Shown: positions 8,656-17,247 of the stretch, in pieces | How the letters are laid out: the number at the start of each line of letters is the position of its first letter | How positions within the stretch are numbered: the stretch's first letter is position 1 | From: NCEH01 sp043195195 | GTDB taxonomy: Bacteria; Pseudomonadota; Alphaproteobacteria; Rhizobiales; Xanthobacteraceae | Length of the DNA: 64,000 nucleotides | Assembly (NCBI RefSeq): GCF_043195195.1 | Contig: NZ_JBAFWT010000004.1 | Span: 124,001 to 188,000, forward strand | Direction of reading: 5' to 3' | Position numbers and translations under genes: made by a program | The notes under the pieces: model-generated | Told to the model about the DNA's origin: nothing | The model's database searches: none | Seen by the model: the letters and a program-made list of their open reading frames with translations, nothing else

Positions 8656-8829
8656 CGTATCCCCACCCATCCTGATCCAGCGTTTCCTTGCAGGTATGCT
8701 GCGTCTGGTGCGCCGTATTATGCATTCCCTAAAGGGAGGCTAATAGAGACGCGTAGGGTCCACAACCAAAACCGGACGCCGCGCCGCGCAAAAAGCATTG
8801 TGCACCGCGGCGTCCCTTAAGGAAACGCC

Positions 8830-9252
8830 TCAGCCGACGATTTCGTTGCCGGAGAAGAACTGGGCGATCTCGATGGCGGCATTCTCGGCGCTGTCGGAGC
8901 CGTGCACGGAGTTCGCCTCGATGGATTCGGCGAACAGCTTGCGCAGGGTGCCCTCGGCGGCATTGGCCGGGTTGGTGGCGCCCATGACTTCGCGATACTT
9001 GGCGACCGCGTTCTCGCCCTGGAGCACCTGCACGACGACCGGACCGGAGGTCATGAAGGCGACCAGCTCGCCGAAGAACGGGCGTTCGCGATGGACGCCG
9101 TAGAAGGTTTCGGCCTGTTCGCGCGTGAGCTGCATGCGCTTCTGGGCGACGATGCGCAGACCCGCAGTCTCGATCACGGCGTTGACCGCACCGGTGATAT
9201 TGCGACGCGTCGCGTCGGGCTTGATGATCGAGAAAGTGCGCTCGATCGCCAT
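8830..9252 (-). CDS. ndk: Nucleoside-diphosphate kinase
   Basis: The 140-residue protein is the standard length for bacterial Ndk, which transfers the gamma-phosphate of ATP to nucleoside diphosphates in the cytosol. It begins AIERTFSIIKPDATRR and has the active-site histidine in the SIEANSVHGSDSAENA segment, about residue 117. The ATG at 9252 was chosen over longer in-frame starts because the family always begins with this ERTF(S/T)IIKPDA segment. The gene stands alone, with both neighbours unrelated. Confidence 0.97.
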   Translation of the reverse strand: MAIERTFSIIKPDATRRNITGAVNAVIETAGLRIVAQKRMQLTREQAETFYGVHRERPFFGELVAFMTSGPVVVQVLQGENAVAKYREVMGATNPANAAEGTLRKLFAESIEANSVHGSDSAENAAIEIAQFFSGNEIVG

Positions 9253-9437
9253 GGTGACCGTCCTGTCGTTATGAATGAAATGGACCCGCGATTGTCGCGG
9301 ACGCGCGGGCTTTAGCAGCGATGCCGCTCTGCGGCAAGGGAAGGAGCCGCGCGCGCAGATGGGCCAAGGCATGCAAAACGGCCGGCGCGGCTCCTGGGGA
9401 GCCGGCCGGCCGACGGGACCGGAGGAAAGGGAGCAGG

Positions 9438-9713
9438 TCAGCTCGCGCTGGAGGGCGTGGCCTTGCCGTGGGGCTGGTGGCTCGCGCTATGCACCTTGTG
9501 GGTCACTTTGTGCGTCATCTGGGCAGTGACGGGGCGGGCCACCTGGATCTGCTGCGGCGCTGCCGCCGGATGCATCGCATCATAGTCGCGCTCGTTGACC
9601 GCATACTGCTCCCGATTCTCCTGGGATACGTATTCGTCTGCAAAAGCTGCGCTGGTGAGGCTGGTCACACTGATCATGGCGCCGAGGCCGAGCGCAAGTG
9701 CTTTCGTATTCAT
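9438..9713 (-). CDS. Small secreted protein, function unknown
   Basis: The 91-residue product has a clear Sec signal (short basic N-terminus, hydrophobic ALALGLGAMISV core, cleavage likely after AAFA at about residue 25). The mature peptide of about 65 residues is hydrophilic and rich in His, Gln and Ala (MTHKVTHKVHSASHQPHGK), which hints at weak metal binding but proves nothing. I do not recognise a family. It is followed on its own strand by ndk but with about 185 bases between. The 250-base gap upstream, before the tetR gene, contains only AT-richer promoter-like sequence. Confidence 0.7.
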   Translation of the reverse strand: MNTKALALGLGAMISVTSLTSAAFADEYVSQENREQYAVNERDYDAMHPAAAPQQIQVARPVTAQMTHKVTHKVHSASHQPHGKATPSSAS

Positions 9714-9963
9714 CGTGATTCTCCCGAGCGCCCCAGCGATGGCGGTCTAATATTCGACGACTTACTATCAATCAAATCTCGATTTCGTGAGCAAGTATGG
9801 AAACGGAAGCTTAAGTTTGTTCCATTTACGATAGGTGAAATCTCGAAAATGTGTGGTTACGCTGCGGCGCAAGCGGGCCTTAGGGAACAAGCGGGGAGCG
9901 TTCGTCGGTCCGAGCGCCGGCCGCCCTGGGGGCCTGGGATTTCCAGCGGGCCGGCGCGCAAAT

Positions 9964-10662
9964 TCAGGTGCGCAGGATGTCGGCAATCGCGCGGTCGGTG
10001 ACGGCGGAGACCGAAAACGCGATCGGCCCGCCCAGCACACGCGGCCAGAACAGGGGCTCCTTGATCGCGCCCAGGAATTGCGTGGCGGCAAGGCCGGTGT
10101 CGCAGTCGCCCGGAAGCTGCCCGGCCGCCCGCAGTCGTTCCAGATAGGCCGTCAGGCTGCGCAAGGTCGGTTCCTTGCTGGTGCGGGCGAGGGCGTCGGA
10201 AAGCTCGGGAAAGCGCGGGGCCTCGGCGATGATGAGCCGCAGGATGGGGATGACGTCCGGCTGCTCCCAATGGGTACACAGCCGCGCGACAAAGGTGCGC
10301 AGCACCTGACGCGGGTCCTCCTGTGTGGTCTCGGGCAGGATCGGCCCGCTGGTGAAGTGCGACCAGACTTCGGAAATCACCGCGCCGAACAGGTCGGCTT
10401 TGCTGGGATAATGCTGGTAGAGCGTGCGCTTTGAGACCGGCGCGGCGGCGGCGACCGCATCCATGCTGGTATTGCCGTAGCCGCGTTCCAGGAACAGGCG
10501 CCGCGCCGCCGCCCGAATGCGGATCGTGGTTCCGCGGGCGTCACGCTTGACCGGCCGCCCGGCATCTCCCCGCAGCGCTTTGTCCGCGTCGGCGGGCGCG
10601 GCCGCGGCTGCGGGCGGGTTTGCTGCGGGGGTGTTGGCGCGGGGCGGTTTGCGAACCGTCAT
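9964..10662 (-). CDS. TetR/AcrR-family transcriptional regulator
   Basis: The 232-residue protein has a Pro/Ala-rich N-terminal tail (about 45 residues). A TetR helix-turn-helix follows at about residues 55-100, recognisable by RIRAAARRLFLERGYGNTSM and SKRTLYQHYPSKADLF, and then a helical ligand-binding domain. The ATG at 10662 is preferred to a TTG nine bases upstream. It is divergent from an aldo/keto reductase gene, and the shared region holds a 21-bp palindrome, so it probably represses itself and that reductase. The inducer is unknown. Confidence 0.9.
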   Translation of the reverse strand: MTVRKPPRANTPAANPPAAAAAPADADKALRGDAGRPVKRDARGTTIRIRAAARRLFLERGYGNTSMDAVAAAAPVSKRTLYQHYPSKADLFGAVISEVWSHFTSGPILPETTQEDPRQVLRTFVARLCTHWEQPDVIPILRLIIAEAPRFPELSDALARTSKEPTLRSLTAYLERLRAAGQLPGDCDTGLAATQFLGAIKEPLFWPRVLGGPIAFSVSAVTDRAIADILRT

Positions 10663-10664
10663 GA

Positions 10665-10694
10665 TTGACAATGTAAACTAAACGGTGTAGTTTA
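10665..10694 (+). promoter_or_regulatory. TetR operator overlapping a divergent promoter
   Basis: TAAACTA (10674-10680), a 7-base spacer and TAGTTTA (10688-10694) form a perfect 7+7 palindrome of the size bound by TetR dimers. TTGACA at 10665-10670 lies 17 bases from TAGTTT (10688-10693), giving a plausible promoter toward the reductase with the operator inside it. The site is 12 bases from the tetR start codon. Confidence 0.75.
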
Positions 10695-10850
10695 TATATA
10701 GGGATTGAGAACGACGGGCGCCATCCCCGGCCCCCGGAATGTCCTCCATCGCCCGAGCGCCCCGCCGCTCCGACGACTTGCCGCCGTCCGGCCCGCACGC
10801 TCCACCCACTTCTTGTTCATCGACCCTGTCTCTCATCCGTGAGGTCTATC

Positions 10851-11834
10851 ATGAACCGCCGTATCCTCGGTCGTTCCGGCCTGTCCGTGTCCGCCATCGG
10901 CCTCGGCTGCATGGGCATGTCCGAATTCTATGGCACCAGTGACGATGCCCAGTCCCTCGAAACTCTCGACGCCGCGTTGGAACTCGGCATCAACTTCTTC
11001 GATACCGCCGACATGTATGGCGTCGGCCACAATGAGCGCCTGCTCGGCCAATTCCTAAAGGGAAAGCGCGAAAAAGTCGTGCTCGCCACAAAATTCGGCA
11101 ACATGCGTGGCCCCAACGGCGAGCGGCTCGGGATTAACGGGACGCCGGATTATGTCCGCTCCGCCTGCGATGCCAGTCTCGCCCGGCTGGGGACCGACGT
11201 GATCGATCTCTATTATCTCCACCGGGTCGATCCCGCGACGCCCATCGAGGAGACGGTCGGCGCCATGAAGGGGCTGGTGGAGGCGGGCAAGGTGCGCTTC
11301 ATCGGCCTCTCGGAATGCTCGGTCGCGACGCTGAAGCGCGCGGCGGCGGTGCATCCGATCACCGCCGTGCAGAGCGAATATTCGCTGTGGAGCCGCGAGC
11401 CGGAAGACGGCATGTTCGACGCCTGCCGCGCGCTTGGAGCCGCCTTCGTCGCCTACAGTCCGCTCGGCCGCGCCTTCCTGACCGGCACGGTCGGGGCCGG
11501 AACGCTGGAGGCGGGGGATTTTCGCACCCGCAATCCGCGCTTCGAGGGCGAGGCGGCGGCGCAGAACAAGGCCCTCGTGGACCGGCTGGCGCAGATCGCC
11601 GCCGGGCTCGGCATCACCTCGGCCCAGCTCGCTTTGGCCTGGATTCTCAACAAGCAGGACCAGGTGATCCCGATCCCGGGTACGCGCCGCATCAAATATC
11701 TCAAGGAGAATATCGCCGCGACCGAGGTCGTGCTCACGGCCGCTCAGGTCGGCGAACTGGACGTTCTGTTTGCGCCCGATGCGGTCGCCGGCACGCGCTA
11801 TCCCGCAGCCGGCATGGCGGAAGTCAATCTGTGA
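10851..11834 (+). CDS. Aldo/keto reductase
   Basis: This 327-residue NADPH-dependent aldo/keto reductase is predicted to reduce aldehydes or ketones in the cytosol. The family pattern is clear: ILGRSGLSVSAIGLGCMGM at the start, FFDTADMYG carrying catalytic Asp and Tyr, LATKFG with the catalytic Lys, YYLHRVD with the His, and IPIPGTRR near the C-terminus for cofactor binding. The ATG at 10851 was preferred to a GTG at 10839 because the conserved domain starts there. The divergent TetR gene and its operator imply induction by a substrate or electrophile. The physiological substrate is unknown. Confidence 0.9.
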   Translation: MNRRILGRSGLSVSAIGLGCMGMSEFYGTSDDAQSLETLDAALELGINFFDTADMYGVGHNERLLGQFLKGKREKVVLATKFGNMRGPNGERLGINGTPDYVRSACDASLARLGTDVIDLYYLHRVDPATPIEETVGAMKGLVEAGKVRFIGLSECSVATLKRAAAVHPITAVQSEYSLWSREPEDGMFDACRALGAAFVAYSPLGRAFLTGTVGAGTLEAGDFRTRNPRFEGEAAAQNKALVDRLAQIAAGLGITSAQLALAWILNKQDQVIPIPGTRRIKYLKENIAATEVVLTAAQVGELDVLFAPDAVAGTRYPAAGMAEVNL

Positions 11835-11939
11835 CGTCAGGCGGGCAGGCTGCGGTCTGCCCAGCGCCAAAGCCCTCTCCCGCGTGCGGGGGAGGGCCCT
11901 TCTGCTGTTACCGCACTGATCAACCCGTCGCGTGCTGCC

Positions 11940-12413
11940 TCAGGGGTGGCGCTGCACGAACACCCGGCTCTCGAAATCGAACACCAGCACGCCGTCCTGG
12001 TTGGTGCCGGTGTTGTAGGCGATCAGCATGCCCCAGTCCGGCCGGCTCTTGGGCAGGATCTTTTCGCGGGCCTCGGTGGCGTAGGTGATGACGTCGCCGG
12101 CATAGACCGGCTTGAGCCAGCGCAGATCCTTGAAGCCGGGCGAGGGGCCGGTGACCGGAACCGGAATGCCCTTGGACACGCGCTCGGCCGCCGTGCGCTG
12201 CTGGTAGGCGACGAAATATTTCATCCAGTTGGCGGCGGTGTGCCAGCCGGAGGCGCACAAGGCCCCGAACAGGCTGCGCTTGGCCGCCTCGTCGTCCACA
12301 TGGAACGGCTGGGGATCGAACTTGCGCGCGAACGCCACGATCTCGTCGCGGGTGAAAGTGTGGGTGCCCAGGATCTCGCGATCGCCCACTTGAATTTCGT
12401 CGAAGAAGTTCAT
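11940..12413 (-). CDS. MaoC-type hot-dog dehydratase (second gene of pair)
   Basis: This 157-residue single-hot-dog-fold protein belongs to the MaoC/(R)-hydratase group. The diagnostic segment FDPQPFHVDDEAAKRSLFGALCASGWHT (about residues 33-60) holds the catalytic Asp-His pair. It overlaps the upstream MaoC gene by four bases (ATGA), so the two are translationally coupled and probably work together on acyl-CoA or acid thioesters. Partial divergence between the two copies suggests either a heterodimer or different chain-length preference. Substrate unknown. Confidence 0.85.
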   Translation of the reverse strand: MNFFDEIQVGDREILGTHTFTRDEIVAFARKFDPQPFHVDDEAAKRSLFGALCASGWHTAANWMKYFVAYQQRTAAERVSKGIPVPVTGPSPGFKDLRWLKPVYAGDVITYATEAREKILPKSRPDWGMLIAYNTGTNQDGVLVFDFESRVFVQRHP

Positions 12414-12874
12414 GCGAGGCGTGCTCCCGGATTGCGGCGGCTGAACAGGACCACGCATTCCTGCTCCAGCGCCACGCTGCCCGACGGCTTCAGCAGTTCC
12501 AGCTTCATGTTTACCAGGCCGAGGTCGGGCCGCGACTTGGAGGTCCGGCTTTGGAGAATGGTGCGCCGGAGCGTGACCACATCGCCGGGAAAGATCGGCT
12601 CGCGCCATTTGGTCTCGGTCACGCCCGGCGAGCCCTGGCCGGCGGAGCGCAGCAGGAAGCCGTCGCACATCAGCCGCATCATGATCGCGCAGGTGTGCCA
12701 GCCGGAGGCGGCAAGGCCGCCCAGCATGGACGCCTTGCCCGCCACCGCATCGATATGCATGGGCTGGGCGTCAAACTCGCTGGCGAAGGCGATGATCTCG
12801 TCTTCGGTGACTTCGTAGGAGCCGAAGGTCTTCACCTCCCCCTCGACGAAGTCCTCCCAAAAGATATCGGGCAT
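12410..12874 (-). CDS. MaoC-type hot-dog dehydratase (first gene of pair)
   Basis: The 154-residue MaoC-family protein has FDAQPMHIDAVAGKASMLGG and ASGWHT, the same catalytic region as its downstream partner. A strong AGGAGG ribosome site precedes the ATG at 12874. The gene heads a two-gene operon with the overlapping MaoC homologue. These small hydratases act on enoyl-CoA-like substrates; none of the neighbouring genes identifies a pathway. Confidence 0.85.
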   Translation of the reverse strand: MPDIFWEDFVEGEVKTFGSYEVTEDEIIAFASEFDAQPMHIDAVAGKASMLGGLAASGWHTCAIMMRLMCDGFLLRSAGQGSPGVTETKWREPIFPGDVVTLRRTILQSRTSKSRPDLGLVNMKLELLKPSGSVALEQECVVLFSRRNPGARLA

Positions 12875-12965
12875 CCCACTTCCTCCTGCTTATCGGGCGA
12901 TCTGAGGCGAGGTGGCGGGCGCGGTCAAGCCGGCCGTCCGCCGCGCCCCCGGATGCGCCGCATCC

Positions 12966-14066
12966 TCAATTGGCGAAGCGGAAGTGCAGCACGTCGCCGT
13001 CCTGCACCACATATTCCTTGCCTTCCAGCCGCAGCCGCCCGGCATCGCGCGCGCCGGCCTCGCCCTTGTATTGGACATAATCCGCATAGGCGATGGTCTC
13101 CGAGCGGATGAAGCCCTTCTCGAAATCGGAATGGATCACGCCCGCCGCCGCCGGCGCCTTGGTGCCCTTGGTGATGGTCCAGGCGCGCGCCTCCTTGGGA
13201 CCGACGGTGAAATAGGTCACGAGGTGCAGCAGGTCGTAGCCGGCGCGGATCACGCGGTTGAGGCCCGGCTCGTCGAGGCCGATGGCGTCGAGATAGTCCT
13301 TCTGGTCCTCTGCGGGCAGCACGGCGATCTCGCTCTCGATCTTGGCCGAGACCACCACCGCCTTCGCGCCTTCCTCGGCCGCGCGCTTGAACACCTGCGC
13401 GGAGAGCGAATTGCCTTCCAGGGCCGAGGCCTCCTCGACGTTGCAGACATAGAGCACGGGCTTTGCGGTCATCAGGCCGAGCATGGAGAACGCCTGCTCC
13501 TCCTCGGCCTTGCGCTCCACGAGCCGCGCGGGCTTGCCCTCGCGCAGCAGCACCAGGGCCCGGTTCATCAGGTCGAGGATTTCCTTGGCCTCTTTGTCGG
13601 CGCCGTTCTTGGTCTTCTTCTCCAAGGCGGCGGCGCGCTTCTCCAGGCTATCGAGATCGGCCAGCATCAGCTCGGTCTCGATGGTCTCGATGTCGTCCAC
13701 CGGGGCGATCTTGCCTTCCACATGGGTGACGTCGCCATCCTCGAAGCAGCGCACCACATGGGCGATGGCGTCGCACTCGCGGATGTTGGCCAGGAACTGG
13801 TTGCCGAGCCCTTCGCCCTTGGAGGCGCCGCGCACCAGGCCCGCGATGTCCACGAAGGTCAGGCGGGTGGGGATGATCTGGCCCGAGCCGGCGATGGCGG
13901 CGAGGCTGTCGAGGCGCGGATCCGGCACCGCCACTTCGCCCACATTGGGCTCGATGGTGCAGAATGGATAATTGGCCGCTTGCGCCGCCGCGGTCTGGGT
14001 GAGCGCGTTGAAGAGGGTCGACTTGCCCACGTTCGGCAGGCCGACGATGCCGCATTTGAAGCCCAT
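12966..14066 (-). CDS. ychF: YchF/Obg-like ribosome-associated ATPase
   Basis: The 366-residue protein has the YchF start MGFKCGIVGLPNVGKSTLF, with the Walker A loop at about residues 8-16. FVDIAGLVRGASKGEGLGNQ (switch II) follows, then a coiled region and a C-terminal TGS domain ending in VQDGDVLHFRFAN. YchF (OLA1-type) prefers ATP to GTP and associates with ribosomes; it is involved in stress responses. It lies in the common alphaproteobacterial order rplY-pth-ychF, here interrupted by a toxin-antitoxin-like pair whose PIN gene ends three bases before this start codon. Confidence 0.97.
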   Translation of the reverse strand: MGFKCGIVGLPNVGKSTLFNALTQTAAAQAANYPFCTIEPNVGEVAVPDPRLDSLAAIAGSGQIIPTRLTFVDIAGLVRGASKGEGLGNQFLANIRECDAIAHVVRCFEDGDVTHVEGKIAPVDDIETIETELMLADLDSLEKRAAALEKKTKNGADKEAKEILDLMNRALVLLREGKPARLVERKAEEEQAFSMLGLMTAKPVLYVCNVEEASALEGNSLSAQVFKRAAEEGAKAVVVSAKIESEIAVLPAEDQKDYLDAIGLDEPGLNRVIRAGYDLLHLVTYFTVGPKEARAWTITKGTKAPAAAGVIHSDFEKGFIRSETIAYADYVQYKGEAGARDAGRLRLEGKEYVVQDGDVLHFRFAN

Positions 14067-14069
14067 AGC

Positions 14070-14525
14070 TCAGCGATCTTTCAGCGAGGAGAAGACGGTC
14101 TCGATGTCCGTCACGAAGGGGTTGATCACGGTGGTGCGCTCGATGGCGAGGCCGTCTTCCAGGTCCTCGCTCAGCAGCAGCCGGCAATCCGCCAGGAGTG
14201 CGGACGCGATCATCAGGCAATCCCACCATTCGAACTTGAAGCGATCCTCGATGTGGAAGGCCCGCCCCATCAGCTCGCTGGGCGCGGCGGAGTGGCAGGC
14301 CGGCATCAGGTCGCCGAGGAAGTCCCGTATGGCATGGCGCGGCACGAAGGGAAACTGGTCGATGGCGCGCGCATAGAAGTCGTGCGCCACCTGCGGGGTG
14401 ATCACCAACTCGCCGTGGCGGCGGATCGAGCGCAGGCTATGCCTCGTCAGCGCCCGCTTGCGCGCCTCGCTGCGGTCGTGGAGATAGATCAGCATCCGCG
14501 CGTCCACGAAGCATCGCAGGCTCAT
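14070..14525 (-). CDS. PIN-domain protein (candidate VapC-like toxin)
   Basis: The 151-residue protein begins LRCFVDARMLIYLHD, a PIN-fold first strand with its conserved Asp; in VapC toxins the next residues are usually TN rather than AR. Later acidic positions appear in HIEDRFKFEWWDCLMIASA, where WD-x-L/M-I-x-A is the PIN signature, and in LLLSEDLEDG. It probably cleaves RNA, if active. Its start region overlaps the tail of the upstream ribbon-helix-helix gene by 89 bases, and it ends three bases before ychF. The ATG at 14525 is preferred over a GTG 12 bases upstream. Confidence 0.75.
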   Translation of the reverse strand: MSLRCFVDARMLIYLHDRSEARKRALTRHSLRSIRRHGELVITPQVAHDFYARAIDQFPFVPRHAIRDFLGDLMPACHSAAPSELMGRAFHIEDRFKFEWWDCLMIASALLADCRLLLSEDLEDGLAIERTTVINPFVTDIETVFSSLKDR

Positions 14526-14739
14526 GGCTGTCCTCACGCATCGGGAGTGGAGGGCCCTCCGGGTCCCAGCCCGGGCCGGAGAGCCAGCGGTCGAAGGGGG
14601 CGAGCGGATCGGAATGGCCGCCGAGCGCGCGGCTCAGGCGCTCGGCGATGAATTTGGACAGGCTCTTGCCCTCGCGCGCGGCGGCAAGGCGCACCTGAAC
14701 CGCGAGTTCGTCCGACAAGGTGATGGTGACGTTCTTCAT
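14437..14739 (-). CDS. Ribbon-helix-helix protein (candidate antitoxin)
   Basis: The 100-residue product begins MKNVTITLSDELAVQVRLAA, a typical CopG/Arc-type ribbon-helix-helix that binds operator DNA as a dimer. REGKSLSKFIAERLSRAL then forms the rest of the fold. The remainder (WLSGPGWDPEGPP) resembles toxin-binding tails of VapB-like antitoxins. The reading frame runs 89 bases into the PIN gene, giving a 30-residue extension rich in Arg, Ala and Asp. A single-base indel near 14530 would instead produce the usual ATGA overlap, so the C-terminus may be altered by mutation. Confidence 0.7.
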   Translation of the reverse strand: MKNVTITLSDELAVQVRLAAAREGKSLSKFIAERLSRALGGHSDPLAPFDRWLSGPGWDPEGPPLPMREDSHEPAMLRGRADADLSPRPQRGAQAGADEA

Positions 14740-14785
14740 GGACGGACCCCGCATCGCACCGGCAGGATGGCGCGCCACAGTGCGG

Positions 14786-15397
14786 TCAGGCGCGCGGATC
14801 GCCAATGGTTTTCTTGTCGCCGAAGCCCTGCGCCTCCAGGAAAAGATGCGCCCGGTTCTGGAATTCCTCGGGTTTTCCCGCGGCCAGCATGTCGGCAAAA
14901 TCCGCGCACGCGGTGCACACTCCCTCGACCCAAGGCTTTTCGCCCTTTGCGAAATCGCCGAGAACGTAAGAATGCACCAGCGCCTTGTCGCCGGGATGAC
15001 CGATGCCGAGCCGCACGCGCCAATACTCATTGCCGCACTGTGCGGTAATGGAGCGCAGGCCGTTGTGTCCGGCATTGCCGCCGCCCTTCTTGGTGCGGAT
15101 CTTGGCGGGCGGCAGATCCAGTTCGTCGTGGAACACGAACACGCGCTCCAGCGGGATCTTATAGAAGCGCATGGCTTCCGCGACCGCGCGGCCACTCTCG
15201 TTCATGAAGGTTTCGGGTAGCAGGGCGAGCACTTTTTCGCCGCCGATCTCGCCTTCGGCGACCGCGCCCTGGAAGCGACGGCGCCAGGGGGAGAGGCGAT
15301 GGCGGCGGGCCAGGGCCTCGACCGCCATGAAGCCGATATTATGCCGGTTGCCGACATATTTCGGGCCGGGATTGCCGAGGCCTGCGAGCAGGATCAC
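14786..15397 (-). CDS. pth: Peptidyl-tRNA hydrolase
   Basis: The 203-residue enzyme releases peptides from peptidyl-tRNA that drops off ribosomes. Signature segments are LLAGLGNPGPKYVGNRHNIGF at the start, with the catalytic His in RHNIGF, ETFMNESGRAV, FHDELDLPPAKIRTKKGG with the Asp, and GGNAGHNGLRSI. The GTG at 15397 is chosen because the fold starts at ILLAGLGNPGP; upstream in-frame residues are a Pro-rich run overlapping the rplY end. The gene follows rplY, the usual pairing. Confidence 0.96.
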   Translation of the reverse strand: MILLAGLGNPGPKYVGNRHNIGFMAVEALARRHRLSPWRRRFQGAVAEGEIGGEKVLALLPETFMNESGRAVAEAMRFYKIPLERVFVFHDELDLPPAKIRTKKGGGNAGHNGLRSITAQCGNEYWRVRLGIGHPGDKALVHSYVLGDFAKGEKPWVEGVCTACADFADMLAAGKPEEFQNRAHLFLEAQGFGDKKTIGDPRA

Positions 15398-15422
15398 GGT
15401 GCAACTCCGGCCCGAGGGTCGA

Positions 15423-16058
15423 TCAGGACTTGGTGGAGGTCGCGGCAGCGGAGGCGGCGGCAGCGGCCGCGTCGTCCGCTTCAGCATCCTTCAGGCCCGA
15501 CGGCGCCACGACTGTCGCCAGCGTGTCGTCGCCGCTCAGGGCGGAAACCACGCCTTCCGGCAGGGTGACCGACGACAGATGCAGGGACGCGCCGAGCTGA
15601 ACGCCGGTGAGGTCCACGGAAATGTGGGCCGGAATGGATTCGGCCGGGCAATCCAGCTCCACCGCATGGTGCACGATGTTCAAGGTGCCGCCCGCCTTCA
15701 GGCCGGGAGAGGCGTCCTGCTTCACGAAGTGCACCGGCACTTCCACGGTCACGCGCGCACCGGCGGACACCCGCAGGAAGTCCACGTGCAGCGGCAGATC
15801 CTTGACCGGATCGAGCTGGTAGTCGCGGGGAATGACGCGGTGCTTCTTGCCGTCCACTTCGATGAGGAAGAGGGTGGTGAGGAAATGGCCGGCGTAGATG
15901 GTCCGGGTGATCTCCTTGTGTTCCAGGGAGATGGTGATCGGATCCTGCTTCTCGCCGTAGATCACGGCGGGCACGCGTCCGGCGCGGCGCTCTTCACGGG
16001 CGGCCCCCTTGCCGGCCCGTTCGCGCGCCACAGCCTTCAATTCTTTGATGGCGGTCAT
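15423..16058 (-). CDS. rplY: Large-subunit ribosomal protein L25 (Ctc type)
   Basis: The 211-residue protein has the N-terminal 5S-rRNA-binding L25 domain (KELKAVARERAGKGAAR, GRVPAVIYGEKQDP) and the C-terminal TL5/Ctc beta domain (VPVHFVKQDASPGLKAGG). It ends in an Ala-rich acidic tail common in alphaproteobacteria. The ATG at 16058 fits the family start; a longer in-frame reading upstream has no L25 similarity. It is the first gene of the rplY-pth unit. Upstream, at about 16090-16125, an imperfect GC-rich hairpin could lie in its leader, with unknown role. Confidence 0.96.
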   Translation of the reverse strand: MTAIKELKAVARERAGKGAAREERRAGRVPAVIYGEKQDPITISLEHKEITRTIYAGHFLTTLFLIEVDGKKHRVIPRDYQLDPVKDLPLHVDFLRVSAGARVTVEVPVHFVKQDASPGLKAGGTLNIVHHAVELDCPAESIPAHISVDLTGVQLGASLHLSSVTLPEGVVSALSGDDTLATVVAPSGLKDAEADDAAAAAASAAATSTKS

Positions 16059-16223
16059 GGCACTATTCCTAATGTAGACTGGTTCCAGAAAGGCCGACGG
16101 CCGCTCGCGCGGCCGTCCGGCTTTCGTTTCCGCACGCCTCCAGGGGGGCGCATGCCGAAACGAAGGCGGGCTTATAGCCGCGTTGGCCCGCAAACGCAAT
16201 GAAGGCGGCCTCGGGAGGGGTTC

Positions 16224-17246
16224 ATGGGTGGGGGCGGTTTCATAAGGGCGGCCTTGATCGCGGCCGGGCTGATCGCTGGGGCGGGGCCGGGATGGGCGCA
16301 AGGCGCGGCGCCGGCGGCGATGGGAGAGCGGATCACCGAATGGGATATTCCTGAGATCAGCACCTTGCCGGATGATGAATTCGGCCGGCTGGTGCGGTTC
16401 GGCCGCTCGGTGCTGGAAACAACTTATGCCCATGTCGGCCCGGCGGTCGCCGACCCCGCCCTGCGTTTCGCCGGCAACAACCTTGCCTGCGCGAACTGCC
16501 ATCTCAATGACGGGCGCAAGAAGTTCGGCCTGCCGCTGGTCGCGGCCGCCGCCGATTATCCCGCCTATTCCGCCCGCACCGCGCGCGACCTCACGCTCGC
16601 CGACCGGGTGAACCAGTGCATGATCCGCTCCATGAACGGGCGCCCCATGCCGAGGGATGCGCGGCCCATGCAGGCGCTGCTGGCCTATCTCACGGTGCTG
16701 TCCACCAACATTCCCGATGATGCGAAGATCGCGGGCGGCGGCGGCGGCCATATGCCGGAGCTGGATCGCGCCGCCGATCCGGTGCGCGGCGCGGCCATTT
16801 TCCGCGCCCAATGTGCCGATTGCCACGGGGTCTCAGGGCAGGGCGTGCGGCGCAACGGGGCGGATGCCGCGCTCGGCTATGGCGTGCCGCCGCTGTGGGG
16901 ACCGGACAGTTTCAATGATGGGGCGGGCATGAGCCGGCTCATGACCTTGGCGAATTTCGCCCATAACAACATGCCCAACGGCACCGATTGGCTGATGCCC
17001 CAATTGAAGGGGGAAGACGCCTGGGACGTGGCCGCCTTTGTCGAATCCCAATCCCGCCCGGCCCTTGCCGGCCTGGAGCGTGATTTCCCGGACCTGCTGG
17101 CGAAGCCGATCGACGCGCCTTATGGGCCCTATGCCGACGGCTTTTCCGCCGCCCAGCACAAATATGGACCCTACGGGCCGATCCGGGCGGAACTGGCCCG
17201 GCTGAAGGCGGAAAAGGGCAGCGTGCCCAATCCCAACCTCAAATAG
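16224..17246 (+). CDS. Dihaem c-type cytochrome, TsdA-like (thiosulfate dehydrogenase family)
   Basis: The 340-residue secreted protein has a signal peptide (cleavage likely after GWAQ at about residue 26) and two haem c sites, CANCH at 89-93 and CADCH at 197-201. Between them, RVNQCMIRSMNGRPMP places Cys132 at the position where TsdA enzymes provide an unusual axial cysteine ligand to the first haem. TsdA oxidises two thiosulfates to tetrathionate, or the reverse, in the periplasm. The overall length and motif order fit, but activity is inferred. No sox genes are nearby; it starts its own unit and is convergent with a small lipoprotein gene. Confidence 0.75.
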   Translation: MGGGGFIRAALIAAGLIAGAGPGWAQGAAPAAMGERITEWDIPEISTLPDDEFGRLVRFGRSVLETTYAHVGPAVADPALRFAGNNLACANCHLNDGRKKFGLPLVAAAADYPAYSARTARDLTLADRVNQCMIRSMNGRPMPRDARPMQALLAYLTVLSTNIPDDAKIAGGGGGHMPELDRAADPVRGAAIFRAQCADCHGVSGQGVRRNGADAALGYGVPPLWGPDSFNDGAGMSRLMTLANFAHNNMPNGTDWLMPQLKGEDAWDVAAFVESQSRPALAGLERDFPDLLAKPIDAPYGPYADGFSAAQHKYGPYGPIRAELARLKAEKGSVPNPNLK

Positions 17247-17247
17247 C

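Noticed and set aside
6905..8743. 612-codon plus-strand frame across both TerC genes
   Set aside because: It runs antisense through two clear membrane proteins and two terminators; it lacks any domain.
8656..8829. Possible yybP-ykoY manganese riboswitch upstream of the TerC gene
   Set aside because: I compared the minus-strand leader by eye with the conserved blocks and found no convincing match.
16085..16130. GC-rich hairpin upstream of rplY as a terminator
   Set aside because: The stem has a bulge and there is no gene ending just before it on either strand, so it was left as a possible leader structure only.
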